A stretch of DNA of 64,000 nucleotides, taken from Verrucomicrobiaceae bacterium (GTDB taxonomy: Bacteria > Verrucomicrobiota > Verrucomicrobiia > Verrucomicrobiales > Verrucomicrobiaceae). The DNA lies in the NCBI GenBank assembly GCA_947507875.1, contig CANNQP010000014.1:29406-93405 (forward strand). Reading direction: 5' to 3'. How positions within the stretch are numbered: the first letter of the stretch is position 1; each line of letters starts with the position of its first letter. Below the pieces are notes generated by a model that did no database searches, was not told where the DNA came from, and saw only the letters and a program-made list of their open reading frames with translations. The position numbers and the translations under genes were made by a program. Shown here piece by piece: positions 44,073 to 53,198 of the stretch.

Positions 44073-45344
44073 TTATCGCCACCAGGTAGGAAGTCCTGGT
44101 AGCGTTTCTTTTAGGATGGTGCGGATGGCTCGTTTTTCAGAAGATGGCAAATGGGCACCCATGGTAATGGCATTTTGTTCTCGCAGCGCTTCTGCCATTT
44201 TGTAGTAAACGCGGTCTTTCAGCTCTGTGGGCAGCTTTTGCCATGACTCGGTGTAGAGCATGTAGCTGGCTCTATGCTTGAAGAGGCGTGTTTTGAGATC
44301 AAAGTCCTTCAAGGACAGCCCATCGCGAGTGGCTCTACGATTTCTGGCAAAGTCACGCATGAAAGTCTCATCTCCCTTGATCCCATTGCGTGGTAGTTTG
44401 GCTTCATCGGTGAAGAGGATGTAGCGAGCCAATTCATCGGCCAGCTTTTCTAGCTCTGGCTTGGCACTGGAGGGTAGGGGCCCCCGCTCTCCGCCTCTGA
44501 GTTGCCTGACGAGGTAAGCTGCGTGGAAGACTCGGTTTTCAAAACCTAGCTGATGCTCATGCACCAGATGCGGCAAGATGTCACTGGTTGGCAAAAGATG
44601 TCGATCCAGCTCCCACATTTGCCCTGGCTCGGTGGGTACTTTGTCAAATCTGCCCGCGCCTATGGTGACTCCCATGAGATTGGCATGCGTGGGATTCAGG
44701 TGATGTTCCCCAGTGAGATGCCAGCCGCCAAATCGTTGTTCTAGTGGGATTTGATGGCCTTGTTCATCTCGGCGATACGTCTCTAGGCTAGCTCCGCTGG
44801 CCATCGGCAAGAGAGATTCGGCGATCAAGCCTGGAACTCGTCGAGTCGCACTACCCGCGTGACAGTTGAAACATTTTTGAGACCTCGAAATCGTCGGTAC
44901 GGGGCCTCCCGGTTGTAATCGATCGAAGATGTAAAACATCGCTGCATGCGTTGGGTCCATGCTGATCACCTCGACTTTGCCTCCTGGCACAAACCCCAGG
45001 TAGGTATCCTCATTGAAATAGAGGGCTCGGGGGTTTTGTGGGTTGATGATCTCGCTTTGCAGAGAACTGGCAGAAAAAACTAGGATCTGAGAACTGATCG
45101 GAATGTCGAGCGCGAGCATCAAGCTACGTAGGAAGGTTTTGTCATCGCGGGTATCGAGCTGAAGGATGCCTTCTTGGATCTTTTTCAAAATCCCAGCGAA
45201 TCGGTCCTTCGGTGCGTGATTTAGATAATCGTGCGGCTCTTTACGAAATTCGACCTGAGTCTTGAAGGTTTCGGCGGCCACGGCTACTAGCTGAGTGGCT
45301 AAAACGCAGAGAGTAAGGAAACGAAAGCAAGAGGACACCATCAT
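44073..45344 (-). CDS. Exported mono-haem cytochrome c-like protein, unknown function
   Basis: 423 residues with a signal peptide (MMVSSCFRFLTLCVLATQLVAVAA). One haem c motif CFNCH lies near residue 157 in SQKCFNCHAGSATRRVPG. Before it, QILVFSASSLQ, PRALYFNEDTYLGFVPGGKVEV and HAAMFYIFDRL resemble a cytochrome-associated domain seen in PVC and proteobacterial proteins without assigned activity. The second half is helical and Leu/Arg-rich. A periplasmic electron carrier is likely. It is divergent from the NanM-like gene with 72 bp between the starts. Confidence 0.75.
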   Translation of the reverse strand: MMVSSCFRFLTLCVLATQLVAVAAETFKTQVEFRKEPHDYLNHAPKDRFAGILKKIQEGILQLDTRDDKTFLRSLMLALDIPISSQILVFSASSLQSEIINPQNPRALYFNEDTYLGFVPGGKVEVISMDPTHAAMFYIFDRLQPGGPVPTISRSQKCFNCHAGSATRRVPGLIAESLLPMASGASLETYRRDEQGHQIPLEQRFGGWHLTGEHHLNPTHANLMGVTIGAGRFDKVPTEPGQMWELDRHLLPTSDILPHLVHEHQLGFENRVFHAAYLVRQLRGGERGPLPSSAKPELEKLADELARYILFTDEAKLPRNGIKGDETFMRDFARNRRATRDGLSLKDFDLKTRLFKHRASYMLYTESWQKLPTELKDRVYYKMAEALREQNAITMGAHLPSSEKRAIRTILKETLPGLPTWWR

Positions 45345-45416
45345 GCTTTAGTACGATTCGCAGCGTCCTGGATTTGCGTTTGTTTTCCATGCAGAGATGC
45401 CGCTAAGCTCAGTCTC

Positions 45417-46445
45417 ATGAACAGCTCTCTTGGTTTCGTAGTCTGGTTAGCACTTGGTAGCATGGCATGGGCCGAGGATTGGATGCGCCTTCCATCGTTG
45501 CCAGATGAGCACGGGTTTGCAGGATCTTTTGCAGGCGTTAGCCAAGGCAGCTTGATCGTGGCAGGAGGCACAAATTTTCCCTCTGAGAAGCCTTGGAAAG
45601 GTGGGAAGAAAGTCTGGTATGATCGTGTTTATGCCTTGGCTGAGCCTACGGGGAAATGGCAGCTCATGGGACAACTTCCACTACCGAGTGCTTATGGGGT
45701 CAGCCTCACGACGGCTGCAGGCTTTCTTTTGATTGGCGGTGGAGATGCCAATCAGCACTTCGATTCCGTATGGCGATTGGAGGTGAGGCGCGGGCATGTC
45801 GTAGCTGAAGCCCTTCCAGTGTTACCCAAACCCTGTGCGTTCATGACGGGTGCTGTTGAGGGCAGTCGCGTTTATGTCGCTGGCGGAATTCAGCATCCAG
45901 ATGATAGCCAGGCTATGGCGCATGTGTGGATGTTGGACCTTGAGTCGCGATCCCTAGGTTGGCAAACGCTGCCGCCTTGTCCAGGCAAGCCACGTATTTT
46001 GGCCCAAATGGCAGCAACGGGAGGAGCGATTTATCTGATCGGTGGCGCAGCTTTGCACCGAGGAAAGGAAGGTGGGGTGACGCGAGAGTGGCTGCAAGAC
46101 GTTTGGAGGTTCTCAGACCGTGAAGGATGGATGCCTCTAGCAAATCTTCCGCATAGCATCGTTGGGGCACCTAGCCCAGTGCAGACAGCCGCTGGCAAAC
46201 TTTGGGTCTTTGGTGGGGATGACGGACTTCTGGTTGATTTTCAACCCAAGGAACAACACCCCGGCTTTTCCAAACACATGCTAACCTATGATGTTATCCA
46301 TGACGTTTGGGCTCATGAATCAAACCTACCCTTTGCTTTGGTCACAACGCCTGTTGTGCCATGGCGAGATCACTGGGTCATCCCTGGTGGAGAATCTCGA
46401 CCTGGAACGAGGTCAAGTGAGGTGTGGTGGTGTCGGATGCCTTAG
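45417..46445 (+). CDS. Exported Kelch propeller, N-acetylneuraminate mutarotase-like (NanM/YjhT)
   Basis: 342 residues with a short signal peptide. The stretch VAGGTNFPSEKPWKGGKKVW followed by YDRVYAL is the NanM/YjhT signature. Repeated Kelch GG turns follow (LIGGGDAN, VAGGIQHPD, LIGGAALH, VFGGDDG). NanM speeds interconversion of sialic acid anomers in the periplasm. No other nan gene is visible and the sialidase-like gene 19 kb away is atypical, so a different sugar is possible. It converges with msrB. Confidence 0.85.
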   Translation: MNSSLGFVVWLALGSMAWAEDWMRLPSLPDEHGFAGSFAGVSQGSLIVAGGTNFPSEKPWKGGKKVWYDRVYALAEPTGKWQLMGQLPLPSAYGVSLTTAAGFLLIGGGDANQHFDSVWRLEVRRGHVVAEALPVLPKPCAFMTGAVEGSRVYVAGGIQHPDDSQAMAHVWMLDLESRSLGWQTLPPCPGKPRILAQMAATGGAIYLIGGAALHRGKEGGVTREWLQDVWRFSDREGWMPLANLPHSIVGAPSPVQTAAGKLWVFGGDDGLLVDFQPKEQHPGFSKHMLTYDVIHDVWAHESNLPFALVTTPVVPWRDHWVIPGGESRPGTRSSEVWWCRMP

Positions 46446-46450
46446 GTGCA

Positions 46451-47062
46451 TCAGGGCTTACTCACTGAAACACCCGCTTCCTTGGCCACAGCTTCTTTTT
46501 TCTTTTCAACGGCAGAGGAACCTAGTTCCAGTAGCTTCGGCGCTTCTCCTCCCTTGGGAACGTAATGAAGGGCAACGCCGTTGATGCAAAAACGACGCTT
46601 TGTCGGTGTATTGGCCGAGACACTTTCACCATCAAAGACGTGACCCAAGTGGGCCCCGCATCGTTTGCATAAGGTCTCGATGCGTACCATGCCATGTGAG
46701 TGGTCAGCTCGTTCGAGCACGTTTTTTGCGGTCGAAGCGTCATAGAAGGACGGCCATCCGCAGCCTGAATGAAATTTTTCCTTTGAGGTAAAGAGTTCGA
46801 CTCCACAGCACAAACAGTAATAGGTGCCCTCCCCCTGTTTCTCGAACTCTTCATAGATCTTACCATAGGGACGCTCCGTTCCTGCCGTGCGGGTCACTCG
46901 ATATTGCTCCTCCGTTAGGCGCTTTTTCCATTCTTCATCGCTAAGGCTGATTTGAGGTTGAGTCATGGTAGGTGCAGAGGGAGAAGACTTGCTGTTTTCT
47001 TCTGCCAAAAGAGGCGAGACCAGCAAGAATAGATTCAATAGTGAAAGAGAGACCGATTTCAT
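46451..47062 (-). CDS. msrB: Peptide-methionine (R)-S-oxide reductase MsrB, exported
   Basis: 203 residues from the ATG at 47062, with a second ATG at 47068. A signal peptide (MKSVSLSLLNLFLLVSPLLA) precedes a full MsrB domain: EEQYRVTR..GTERP, zinc pairs YCLCC and RCGAHLGHVF, HSGCGWPSFYD, and the catalytic Cys in RRFCINGVALHYVP. The enzyme restores oxidised methionine-R-sulfoxide in proteins; the signal points to the periplasm or a lipid anchor. The C-terminus has a Lys/Glu/Val tail. It converges with the Kelch gene, 5 bp between stops. Confidence 0.93.
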   Translation of the reverse strand: MKSVSLSLLNLFLLVSPLLAEENSKSSPSAPTMTQPQISLSDEEWKKRLTEEQYRVTRTAGTERPYGKIYEEFEKQGEGTYYCLCCGVELFTSKEKFHSGCGWPSFYDASTAKNVLERADHSHGMVRIETLCKRCGAHLGHVFDGESVSANTPTKRRFCINGVALHYVPKGGEAPKLLELGSSAVEKKKEAVAKEAGVSVSKP

Positions 47063-47132
47063 GAGCATAAATACGAATGCATCAACGCGATTGGGACGAA
47101 GCGATTTGCGAAAATACCAACCATAAAGGCAC

Positions 47133-47168
47133 AAAAAAACCGTCCGGCAAGTTGGGGTGCCGGACGGT
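47133..47168 (-). terminator. Rho-independent terminator of the response regulator gene
   Basis: ACCGTCCGGCA (47139-47149) pairs with TGCCGGACGGT (47158-47168). On the minus strand the stem is followed by seven T residues. Confidence 0.9.
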
Positions 47169-47191
47169 GGTAAGTTGGTTTAGGTTAAGGC

Positions 47192-47836
47192 CTATTTTTC
47201 GACCCAACGCACAGCTTCCATCAGAAGCTCACGAGCTGAATCGAGACCAAGTTTCTGGCGAATGTTGGCTTTGTGGGCATCCACCGTTTTGGAGCTAAGG
47301 CTTAGCTTCTCTGCGATGGAATGCGAGTCCATGCCGCGACCCACCATTTCGAAAACTTCGAGCTGGCGATCACTCAGCAAACGTCCAGGCTCTCCACGAG
47401 CACCTGCAGCGCCTCGCAGACCGTTTCCTGCAACGATGCTATTGAGAAGGTTTGCGCTAAACACAAAACCACCACCCAAGACTTGTCGGACGGCAAGCAG
47501 CAGGCGCTGAACGGGCTCTGTTTTCATCAAGTAGCCCATCGCACCTGCGCGCAGGCAACGTTCCGCGTAGAGGTTTTCATCATGGCACGAAAAGATCAAT
47601 ACTTGAATATTGGGCACTTCGTCTTTGATCTGTTTGACAATGTCCTGCGGTGGTTTTTCCCCGTGCCCAAAATCCATAAGGAGCAGGTTTGGGGGATTTT
47701 GTTTCATTTTTTCCAGAGCTTCTTCCAGCTTGCCGCAAATGCCAATCACTTCGAGATCGTCTTGGCTTTCGAGCATCCGGTTCAGCCCCTCCAGCACAAT
47801 CGGCTGATCTTCGAGGATGAATAATTTTGATTTCAC
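47192..47836 (-). CDS. NarL/LuxR-type response regulator
   Basis: 214 residues from a GTG at 47836; an ATG at 47887 is also in frame and would add 17 residues. The receiver domain starts LFILEDQPIV and has the phospho-acceptor Asp in LLLMDFGHGEKPP near 53, Ser in VLIFSCHDE and Lys in YLMKTEP. The LuxR-type helix-turn-helix (LLSDRQLEVFEMVGRGMDSHSIAEKLSLSSKTVDAHKANIRQKLG) is C-terminal. It answers a sensor kinase that is not in the window. It ends at a strong terminator and stands next to the largest gene-poor gap. Confidence 0.92.
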   Translation of the reverse strand: MKSKLFILEDQPIVLEGLNRMLESQDDLEVIGICGKLEEALEKMKQNPPNLLLMDFGHGEKPPQDIVKQIKDEVPNIQVLIFSCHDENLYAERCLRAGAMGYLMKTEPVQRLLLAVRQVLGGGFVFSANLLNSIVAGNGLRGAAGARGEPGRLLSDRQLEVFEMVGRGMDSHSIAEKLSLSSKTVDAHKANIRQKLGLDSARELLMEAVRWVEK

Positions 47837-48025
47837 GGTATTGGTATTAATTATGTTGGTTGGTTGGGCTATCACTGCTGATAGCAAAGAGTAGAAAATC
47901 TAGGAGGTTAAGGAAAAGTCGCGTTCGTAGGTTTTTTGACAGGGTACATAACAATTGAAAACCCAAAGGCGTTGCATGTTTTTTGTGAAAAGTGAATAAG
48001 CGACGAGGAAACGAAAGGGTTATGG

Positions 48026-48041
48026 TATATCATATGATATA
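48026..48041. promoter_or_regulatory. 16-bp perfect A/T-rich palindrome
   Basis: TATATCATATGATATA is a perfect palindrome about 190 bp upstream of the response regulator start. It could be a dimeric protein site. Such A/T palindromes also arise by chance. Confidence 0.35.
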
Positions 48042-48177
48042 TTCTCGAAGACTTCCATCCCTTACACGTCCTATTTGCGTATTATTATGCTGCGGCTTTG
48101 GGGCCTGAATATTCTCATTTAACCAGTCACGATGATTACAAAGGGCATTGGCGGTGCTGTCAAAAACGCGAGCAACT

Positions 48178-48210
48178 AAAGCCTAGTCTGAAGTGTGTCC
48201 TAGGCTTTTA
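48178..48210 (+). terminator. Terminator-like hairpin in the gene-poor gap
   Basis: AAAGCCTAG (48178-48186) pairs with CTAGGCTTT (48200-48208), then TA and more A/T. No protein gene ends upstream of it on this strand, which hints at a short transcript of about 100-250 nt. Confidence 0.45.
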
Positions 48211-49141
48211 TTATCTCAAAATCAATGAATTGAGATCAAGGTTTGAGCCGCTCATCAAAATTTGGAGCAATGAGGCTTAGCTGAATTCAGGGTAGGTAGC
48301 CTCTTTTGATGTGGGGGAAAAGTGGGGTGTTTTGCAGGCCTGTTTAGATTTCTCCAAGGTGTTTTTCACGAATGCGAAAAATGTAAATAGCAATTTTTGG
48401 TCACGTCCTGTGTTTCCAACGGGATGGCCTGAGGCGCCTCGGTTGAAGCAATAGGGCGTTAGATCCACTCACGCGGAGAACCATTTTAAGCTCATTCTGA
48501 TCATCACGCCTCGTAGTTTTTAAAGAGGGCTTATGAGATCAGGCTTGAGATAGATTTTCTGGTATTTTCTCAATCCTTGTTTGGCCCAGACTTATCGTTT
48601 TTTCACGTTGTCTTCTGAGAGTGAAATTAACATCTCTCGTCTTCGCTGAAGTCTCGGCTATATCTCAGCGACTCGTTCTCTGGGGCTTTTAGGATGGTTT
48701 TTACACTGATATCTAAATGGCGCGTGTTCGCGTCTTCCTCCTTAAGGTATATCCAGTTCCATCATTGGCTCGTCTGATTGAGCTTTGCCGTGGGGGATGT
48801 GCTCCACCCTTTAGTGGTAATCATCATAGAATAAGCAACTTAGCCTCAGGCACCTTTCAGGATAAAAGCTCGTGCTTCATCGATAGCTTGATAGCCTTTC
48901 TAAATCTTTTGGCCATTCATTCAGCGAAAATTGCTGCGCTACAAGTTATGCATTCATGTAGGTTTTTGCTGGGTGGGGTCGCGATCTCTTTAGGTTCATA
49001 GACCCAGTGACTGGCCTTCATTCTAGCCAGTTCGGCAAGGGCAGAACAAGGCTCGGAGATCAGAAAAGCATGGTTCATTCTCGACAAATGCAAGCCCTTC
49101 CAGGGTGATCACGTTTGTTGCGGCCTATTGTTGATCTCTTC

Positions 49142-51607
49142 ATGAAATTTTTCCTTCTTCCACTCTTGATTGGCAGCTCGACGCTCGCCGCCTTCGCGCA
49201 AATGGCCACGCTGGCTACACCTGCAGATAAAGTGAAGATCGCTAAAGGATTTCAGGTCGAACTTCTTTACTCTGTACCCAAGGAAATTGAAGGTTCTTGG
49301 GTTTCCATGACTCAGGATGACAAGGGGCGTCTCATTTGTAGCGATCAGTACGGCTCATTGTATCGCGTTGTGCCCGGCGTGAAGGCTGAGGACACGAAGG
49401 TGGAAAAGCTCAGCATTGATTTCGGTCACTGTCAGGGCCTGCTTTTTCATGCAGGTGCCCTATACGGCGTGGTGAATGATGATGCCTATCAGGGCCGTGG
49501 CCTCTACCGGTGCAAAGACACGAATGCCGATGATCAATTCGATGCGGTGGAACTACTCCGCACCTTTCCAGGGAAAGCTGGCGAGCATGGACCGCACGGC
49601 GTGGTGGCATCGCCGGATGGCAAGAGCCTCTACGTGATGTGCGGCAACCAAACGCCTGAACCTAGCTGCGAGACCAGTCGCGTTCCGCGTCATTGGGCCG
49701 AAGATCAGCTCTTCCCAATGCTGCTTGGTCGCGGCTTCATGCGTGATGTGCTTGCTCCCGGTGGTTGGCTGGCGAAAACGGATCTCGATGGCAAAAAGTG
49801 GGAACTCATCAACACCGGTACCCGCAATACCTATGACATCGCCATCAATCGCCAAGGCGACATCTTCGGCTTCGACGCCGACATGGAGTGGGACACCGGC
49901 ATGCCGTGGTATCGCCCCACACGCGTGTGCTTCATGCAAAGCGGCGGTGAGTTCGGCTGGCGCACGTGTAGCAAAAAATGGCCCGCACGCTGGGAAGACA
50001 GCTTGCCCGCAGTCGTGGACATCGGTCCCGGCTCGCCCACGGGGGTGGCATTTGGTTACGGAGCCAAATTCCCGCAGAAATACCAGGACGCGCTCTACAT
50101 CTGCGATTGGAGCTACGGCAAAATGTATGCCGTGCATCTCGCTCCGAATGGCGCGGGCTATACCGGGACGGCGGAGGAGTTTATGAGCGCCTCCCCGCTC
50201 CCGCTGACGGACATCGAGGTCTCGAAGAAGGACGGTGCGATGTATGTGAGCGTTGGTGGCCGCAAAGTGCAGTCGGGATTGTATCGGGTGACTTACACGG
50301 GCGCGGAAAAGTCCGACGGGTCAGACAAGTCGGACGCGTCGGCCCTCGCGAAGGTGCGTGAAAGTCTCGAAAAGCCAGGCACCAGCGTCGAAGCCGCCTG
50401 GCCGCATCTTTCTTCCACGGATCGTCATCTCCGCTTCGCCGCCCGCATCGCCATAGAGCATCAACCCGTGGCATCTTGGAAAGACAAAGCCCTCTCCGAA
50501 GCTAATCCGCATGCTGCTTTGACCGCGTTGATGGCTCTTGCACGCAGCAGCGGCGGAGACAAGACGCTGCTGAAGCCGATTCTCGATGCGCTGGGCAAGA
50601 TCGACTTCAAATCGCTCAAGGGCCTCGATCGCGTGACGCTGATTCGTGATTACATGCTCGCTTTCACGCGTCTTGGTGAGCCGGATGCGGCGACCAAGGC
50701 CGAATTGATCGCCAAACTCAATCCGCTCTTCCCGACGAATGACACGGGCCTGAATCGTGACCTCGCGGAGGTGCTCGTTTTCCTCGGAGATGCCAGCATC
50801 GTCGCCAAAGCAGCTCCGCTGGTGAATGACTCTCCGACGCAGGAGGAGCAGATTGACTACGCCCGCATTTTGCGGTTTGCGAAGAGCGGCTGGACGAACC
50901 CGCTACGTGCGGATTATTTCCGTTGGTTCCTGCGTGCCGCGAACTACAAAGGGGGAGCCTCGTTTGATCTGTTTATCGGCGAAATCAAAAAGGATGCCCT
51001 TAGCACCATGAGCGAGGAGGAGAAACTGGCAATCAAAGACGTGCTTGAAGCCAAGCCTGAAGCCAAAGCGCCTAGCTTCACCGCGAAGCCAATGAATTTC
51101 GTCAAAGCTTGGACGATGGCTGATCTCGAAAAATCTCTTGGGGTTGGCCTGGAAGGTAACCGCAACTTCCAGAATGGCCGGAACATGTTTGGGGCCGCGA
51201 CATGCTTTGCTTGCCATCGCTTCAATAATGAAGGCGGAGCTGTCGGACCTGACCTAACTAGTGTGGCGGGTAAGTACAGCCCACGCGATTTGCTGGAGCA
51301 CATTATCGAACCCAGCAAGGAGATCAGCGACCAGTATGGGAGTACGGTTTTCACCAAAAAGGATGGTAGTGTGGTCGTGGGCCGCATCGCCAACATGAAG
51401 GAGAACATCATGATGGTCTGCACGAACATGATGGACCCGAATAACTTCACCAATGTGGATGCACGTCATGTGGTGAAAACCGAGGAAAGCAAAGTCAGCA
51501 TGATGCCTCCGGGACTTCTTTATATGCTCAAAGAAGACGATATTTTGGATCTGATGGCTTACTTGTTGAGCAAGGGAAATCCTGAGGATCCTATGTTTGT
51601 GAAGTGA
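49142..51607 (+). CDS. PVC-type propeller/HEAT/mono-haem cytochrome c protein (second copy)
   Basis: 821 residues from the ATG at 49142; a TTG at 49115 is upstream in frame. Signal peptide MKFFLLPLLIGSSTLAAFA, then a beta-propeller (IAKGFQVELLYSVPKEIEGSW, GEHGPHGVVASPDG, EFGWRTCSKKWPARW), a linker with an SDGSDKSDAS repeat near 390-400, HEAT-like helices to about 640, and a haem c site CFACH near 690 with VGPDLTSV and a closing DLMAYLLSKG helix. It is a smaller relative of the 30.7-kb protein and probably a periplasmic dehydrogenase-cytochrome. Codons are G/C-ending. The substrate is unknown. Confidence 0.92.
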   Translation: MKFFLLPLLIGSSTLAAFAQMATLATPADKVKIAKGFQVELLYSVPKEIEGSWVSMTQDDKGRLICSDQYGSLYRVVPGVKAEDTKVEKLSIDFGHCQGLLFHAGALYGVVNDDAYQGRGLYRCKDTNADDQFDAVELLRTFPGKAGEHGPHGVVASPDGKSLYVMCGNQTPEPSCETSRVPRHWAEDQLFPMLLGRGFMRDVLAPGGWLAKTDLDGKKWELINTGTRNTYDIAINRQGDIFGFDADMEWDTGMPWYRPTRVCFMQSGGEFGWRTCSKKWPARWEDSLPAVVDIGPGSPTGVAFGYGAKFPQKYQDALYICDWSYGKMYAVHLAPNGAGYTGTAEEFMSASPLPLTDIEVSKKDGAMYVSVGGRKVQSGLYRVTYTGAEKSDGSDKSDASALAKVRESLEKPGTSVEAAWPHLSSTDRHLRFAARIAIEHQPVASWKDKALSEANPHAALTALMALARSSGGDKTLLKPILDALGKIDFKSLKGLDRVTLIRDYMLAFTRLGEPDAATKAELIAKLNPLFPTNDTGLNRDLAEVLVFLGDASIVAKAAPLVNDSPTQEEQIDYARILRFAKSGWTNPLRADYFRWFLRAANYKGGASFDLFIGEIKKDALSTMSEEEKLAIKDVLEAKPEAKAPSFTAKPMNFVKAWTMADLEKSLGVGLEGNRNFQNGRNMFGAATCFACHRFNNEGGAVGPDLTSVAGKYSPRDLLEHIIEPSKEISDQYGSTVFTKKDGSVVVGRIANMKENIMMVCTNMMDPNNFTNVDARHVVKTEESKVSMMPPGLLYMLKEDDILDLMAYLLSKGNPEDPMFVK
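50311..50342. repeat. 9-bp tandem repeat encoding SDG-SDK-SDA linker
   Basis: GTCCGACGG, GTCAGACAA, GTCGGACGC and a partial GTCGG follow one another in frame, giving Ser-Asp-x units between the propeller and HEAT parts of the haem protein. Units of this kind can gain or lose copies without a frameshift. Confidence 0.7.
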
Positions 51608-51680
51608 TCCAATAGTTTCATCACAGTCAGCCTTAAAAGTCTTGGTGATTTTTGGGCTGCGGCTTGCCTTCGCTTACTTA

Positions 51681-53036
51681 TCAAAGCTGCCAAGGCTGGC
51701 GCATGCCCCGTTTCAGCATGGCAGAGGCTTCCGAGTCGTCACGAATACGTTCATTCACGGGATCCCAATTCAGAGAATTGCGGCCCAAGCGAAGGGCGAT
51801 GTTGGCCAAATGTGCGATGGTGATGCTACGATGAGCTGACTCGATAGGGGCTGCTGGGCGTGTGCCATCGCGAATTGCATCAATGAAGTTGCGGAAGTGG
51901 TCTTTGCTTTCGTAGAGGCGCAAATCATTGGGTTTAAGTGGTTGGCGGAGAGAATCAGGAGTGATCTTTAACATGCCGCGGGAACAAAGGATCGTGCCAT
52001 GTTCTCCTTCGAAAGCGATGCCTGACCCAAAGTCTTGCTGATCAGCCACTCGCACGATCGTGCCGTCCGCATATCGGTAGGCAAAGGAGAATCGTGGACA
52101 AGTACTGTAAAGGCTTCCTGCTGCGGGCCATTCAGCCTTCAGATCGAAAAAAGAAACGGGGCCGCTTTCATCCATATCGAGCGCCCACTGAACGATGTCG
52201 AGGTGATGCGCTCCGAAGTCCGTGATGTTGCCCCCAGAGTAGTCATAAAACCATCGCCAATTCGAATGCAGCCTCGCCGGGCAAAAGGGGGCGTCAGGGG
52301 CAGGGCCTAGCCACAAATCGTAGTTCAGACCTTCGGGCACTGGCGTTTCTGCTGTTTGATTGGCATGGCCGTTGTTGTCACGATTTTTGCTGGCTAGACC
52401 GACTCGAATCTGTCGCAGCTTGCCAATGCGCCCATTGCGAACGTATTCGCAGGCCATGCGAAAATGGATGTCGCTTCTCTGCTGGCTGCCGGTTTGCCAG
52501 GTGACTCCACTACGGCGCACAACATCGCTCATGAAGCGGCCTTCAGCGACGGTGAGGCTGAGAGGTTTTTCGCAGTAAATGTGTTTTCCTGCATGGGCAG
52601 CCGCCACTGCTTGCAGCGCATGCCAGTGATCGGGGGTAGCGATCTGCACGGCATCCACATCGGCACAGACCAGCACTTCGCGAAAGTCTTCGTGCGTTCG
52701 GCAGCCTCGCGTGTCATAGGTTTGGTCGACCAATCGGCGAGCGGGTTCGCGTCCCAGCGTTCCTGCTTTTTTGATGATACCTTTGTTGTAGCGAGCGGAT
52801 TCGCGTTCGACATCGCATGCCGCGATGACTTGCACACGCTCATCTTGAAGGAAGCTTTTCAACACATCCGTGCCTCTGCCTCCACAGCCGATGACCGCCA
52901 GTGTGGTGCGCTCTGAGGGCGGTGGTCGACCGTCTTTTCCTAAAGCTGAGGCGGGAATGATGGATGGAAATGCCAAGGCACTGCTTGCTTTGGTGCATTG
53001 TTGAAGAAAATGACGACGGCTGGAATGGGGTCTCAT
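51681..53036 (-). CDS. Gfo/Idh/MocA family oxidoreductase with Tat-type signal (second copy)
   Basis: 451 residues from the ATG at 53036. SSRRHFLQQCTKASSALAFP is a twin-arginine-like signal. The Rossmann loop is VIGCGGRGTDV, AACDVE follows, and HWHALQAVAAAHAGKHIYCEKPLSLTV is the family motif with the catalytic Lys. NWRWFYDYSGGNITDFGAHHLDIVQWAL is the C-terminal domain core. Its layout is close to the 15.5-kb paralogue. It probably acts outside the cytoplasm on a sugar or glycoside. It converges with the second PVC haem gene, 73 bp between stops. Confidence 0.93.
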   Translation of the reverse strand: MRPHSSRRHFLQQCTKASSALAFPSIIPASALGKDGRPPPSERTTLAVIGCGGRGTDVLKSFLQDERVQVIAACDVERESARYNKGIIKKAGTLGREPARRLVDQTYDTRGCRTHEDFREVLVCADVDAVQIATPDHWHALQAVAAAHAGKHIYCEKPLSLTVAEGRFMSDVVRRSGVTWQTGSQQRSDIHFRMACEYVRNGRIGKLRQIRVGLASKNRDNNGHANQTAETPVPEGLNYDLWLGPAPDAPFCPARLHSNWRWFYDYSGGNITDFGAHHLDIVQWALDMDESGPVSFFDLKAEWPAAGSLYSTCPRFSFAYRYADGTIVRVADQQDFGSGIAFEGEHGTILCSRGMLKITPDSLRQPLKPNDLRLYESKDHFRNFIDAIRDGTRPAAPIESAHRSITIAHLANIALRLGRNSLNWDPVNERIRDDSEASAMLKRGMRQPWQL

Positions 53037-53198
53037 GGTCGAGAGGGGTGCTGCCTTACCAACGATGCACAAGAACTGCCTCTTTTCTTGATAGCTGTTT
53101 TTGAGAACGTGCATGGTAGCAACGGCGTGCGTTGAATTCGGGACAGAGTCTCGCCAGCTCCTTGCATCGTCATTTGGGCTTGGTTTGTATGTTGGTAG

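Larger units (their letters stand above)
47888..49141. other. 1.25-kb intergenic region without a convincing protein gene
   Basis: Between the response regulator and the second PVC haem gene I see only short open frames with no coding character (for example 48098-48280, 48717-49001). The region is A/T-rich compared with its flanks. It contains a 16-bp palindrome at 48026-48041 and a plus-strand terminator-like hairpin at 48178-48210. A small RNA or a decayed gene is possible; neither is shown. Confidence 0.6.

Noticed and set aside
48717..49001. 94-residue plus-strand frame in the gap before the second PVC haem gene
   Set aside because: No signal, motif or codon bias. It is more likely a chance frame in intergenic DNA.
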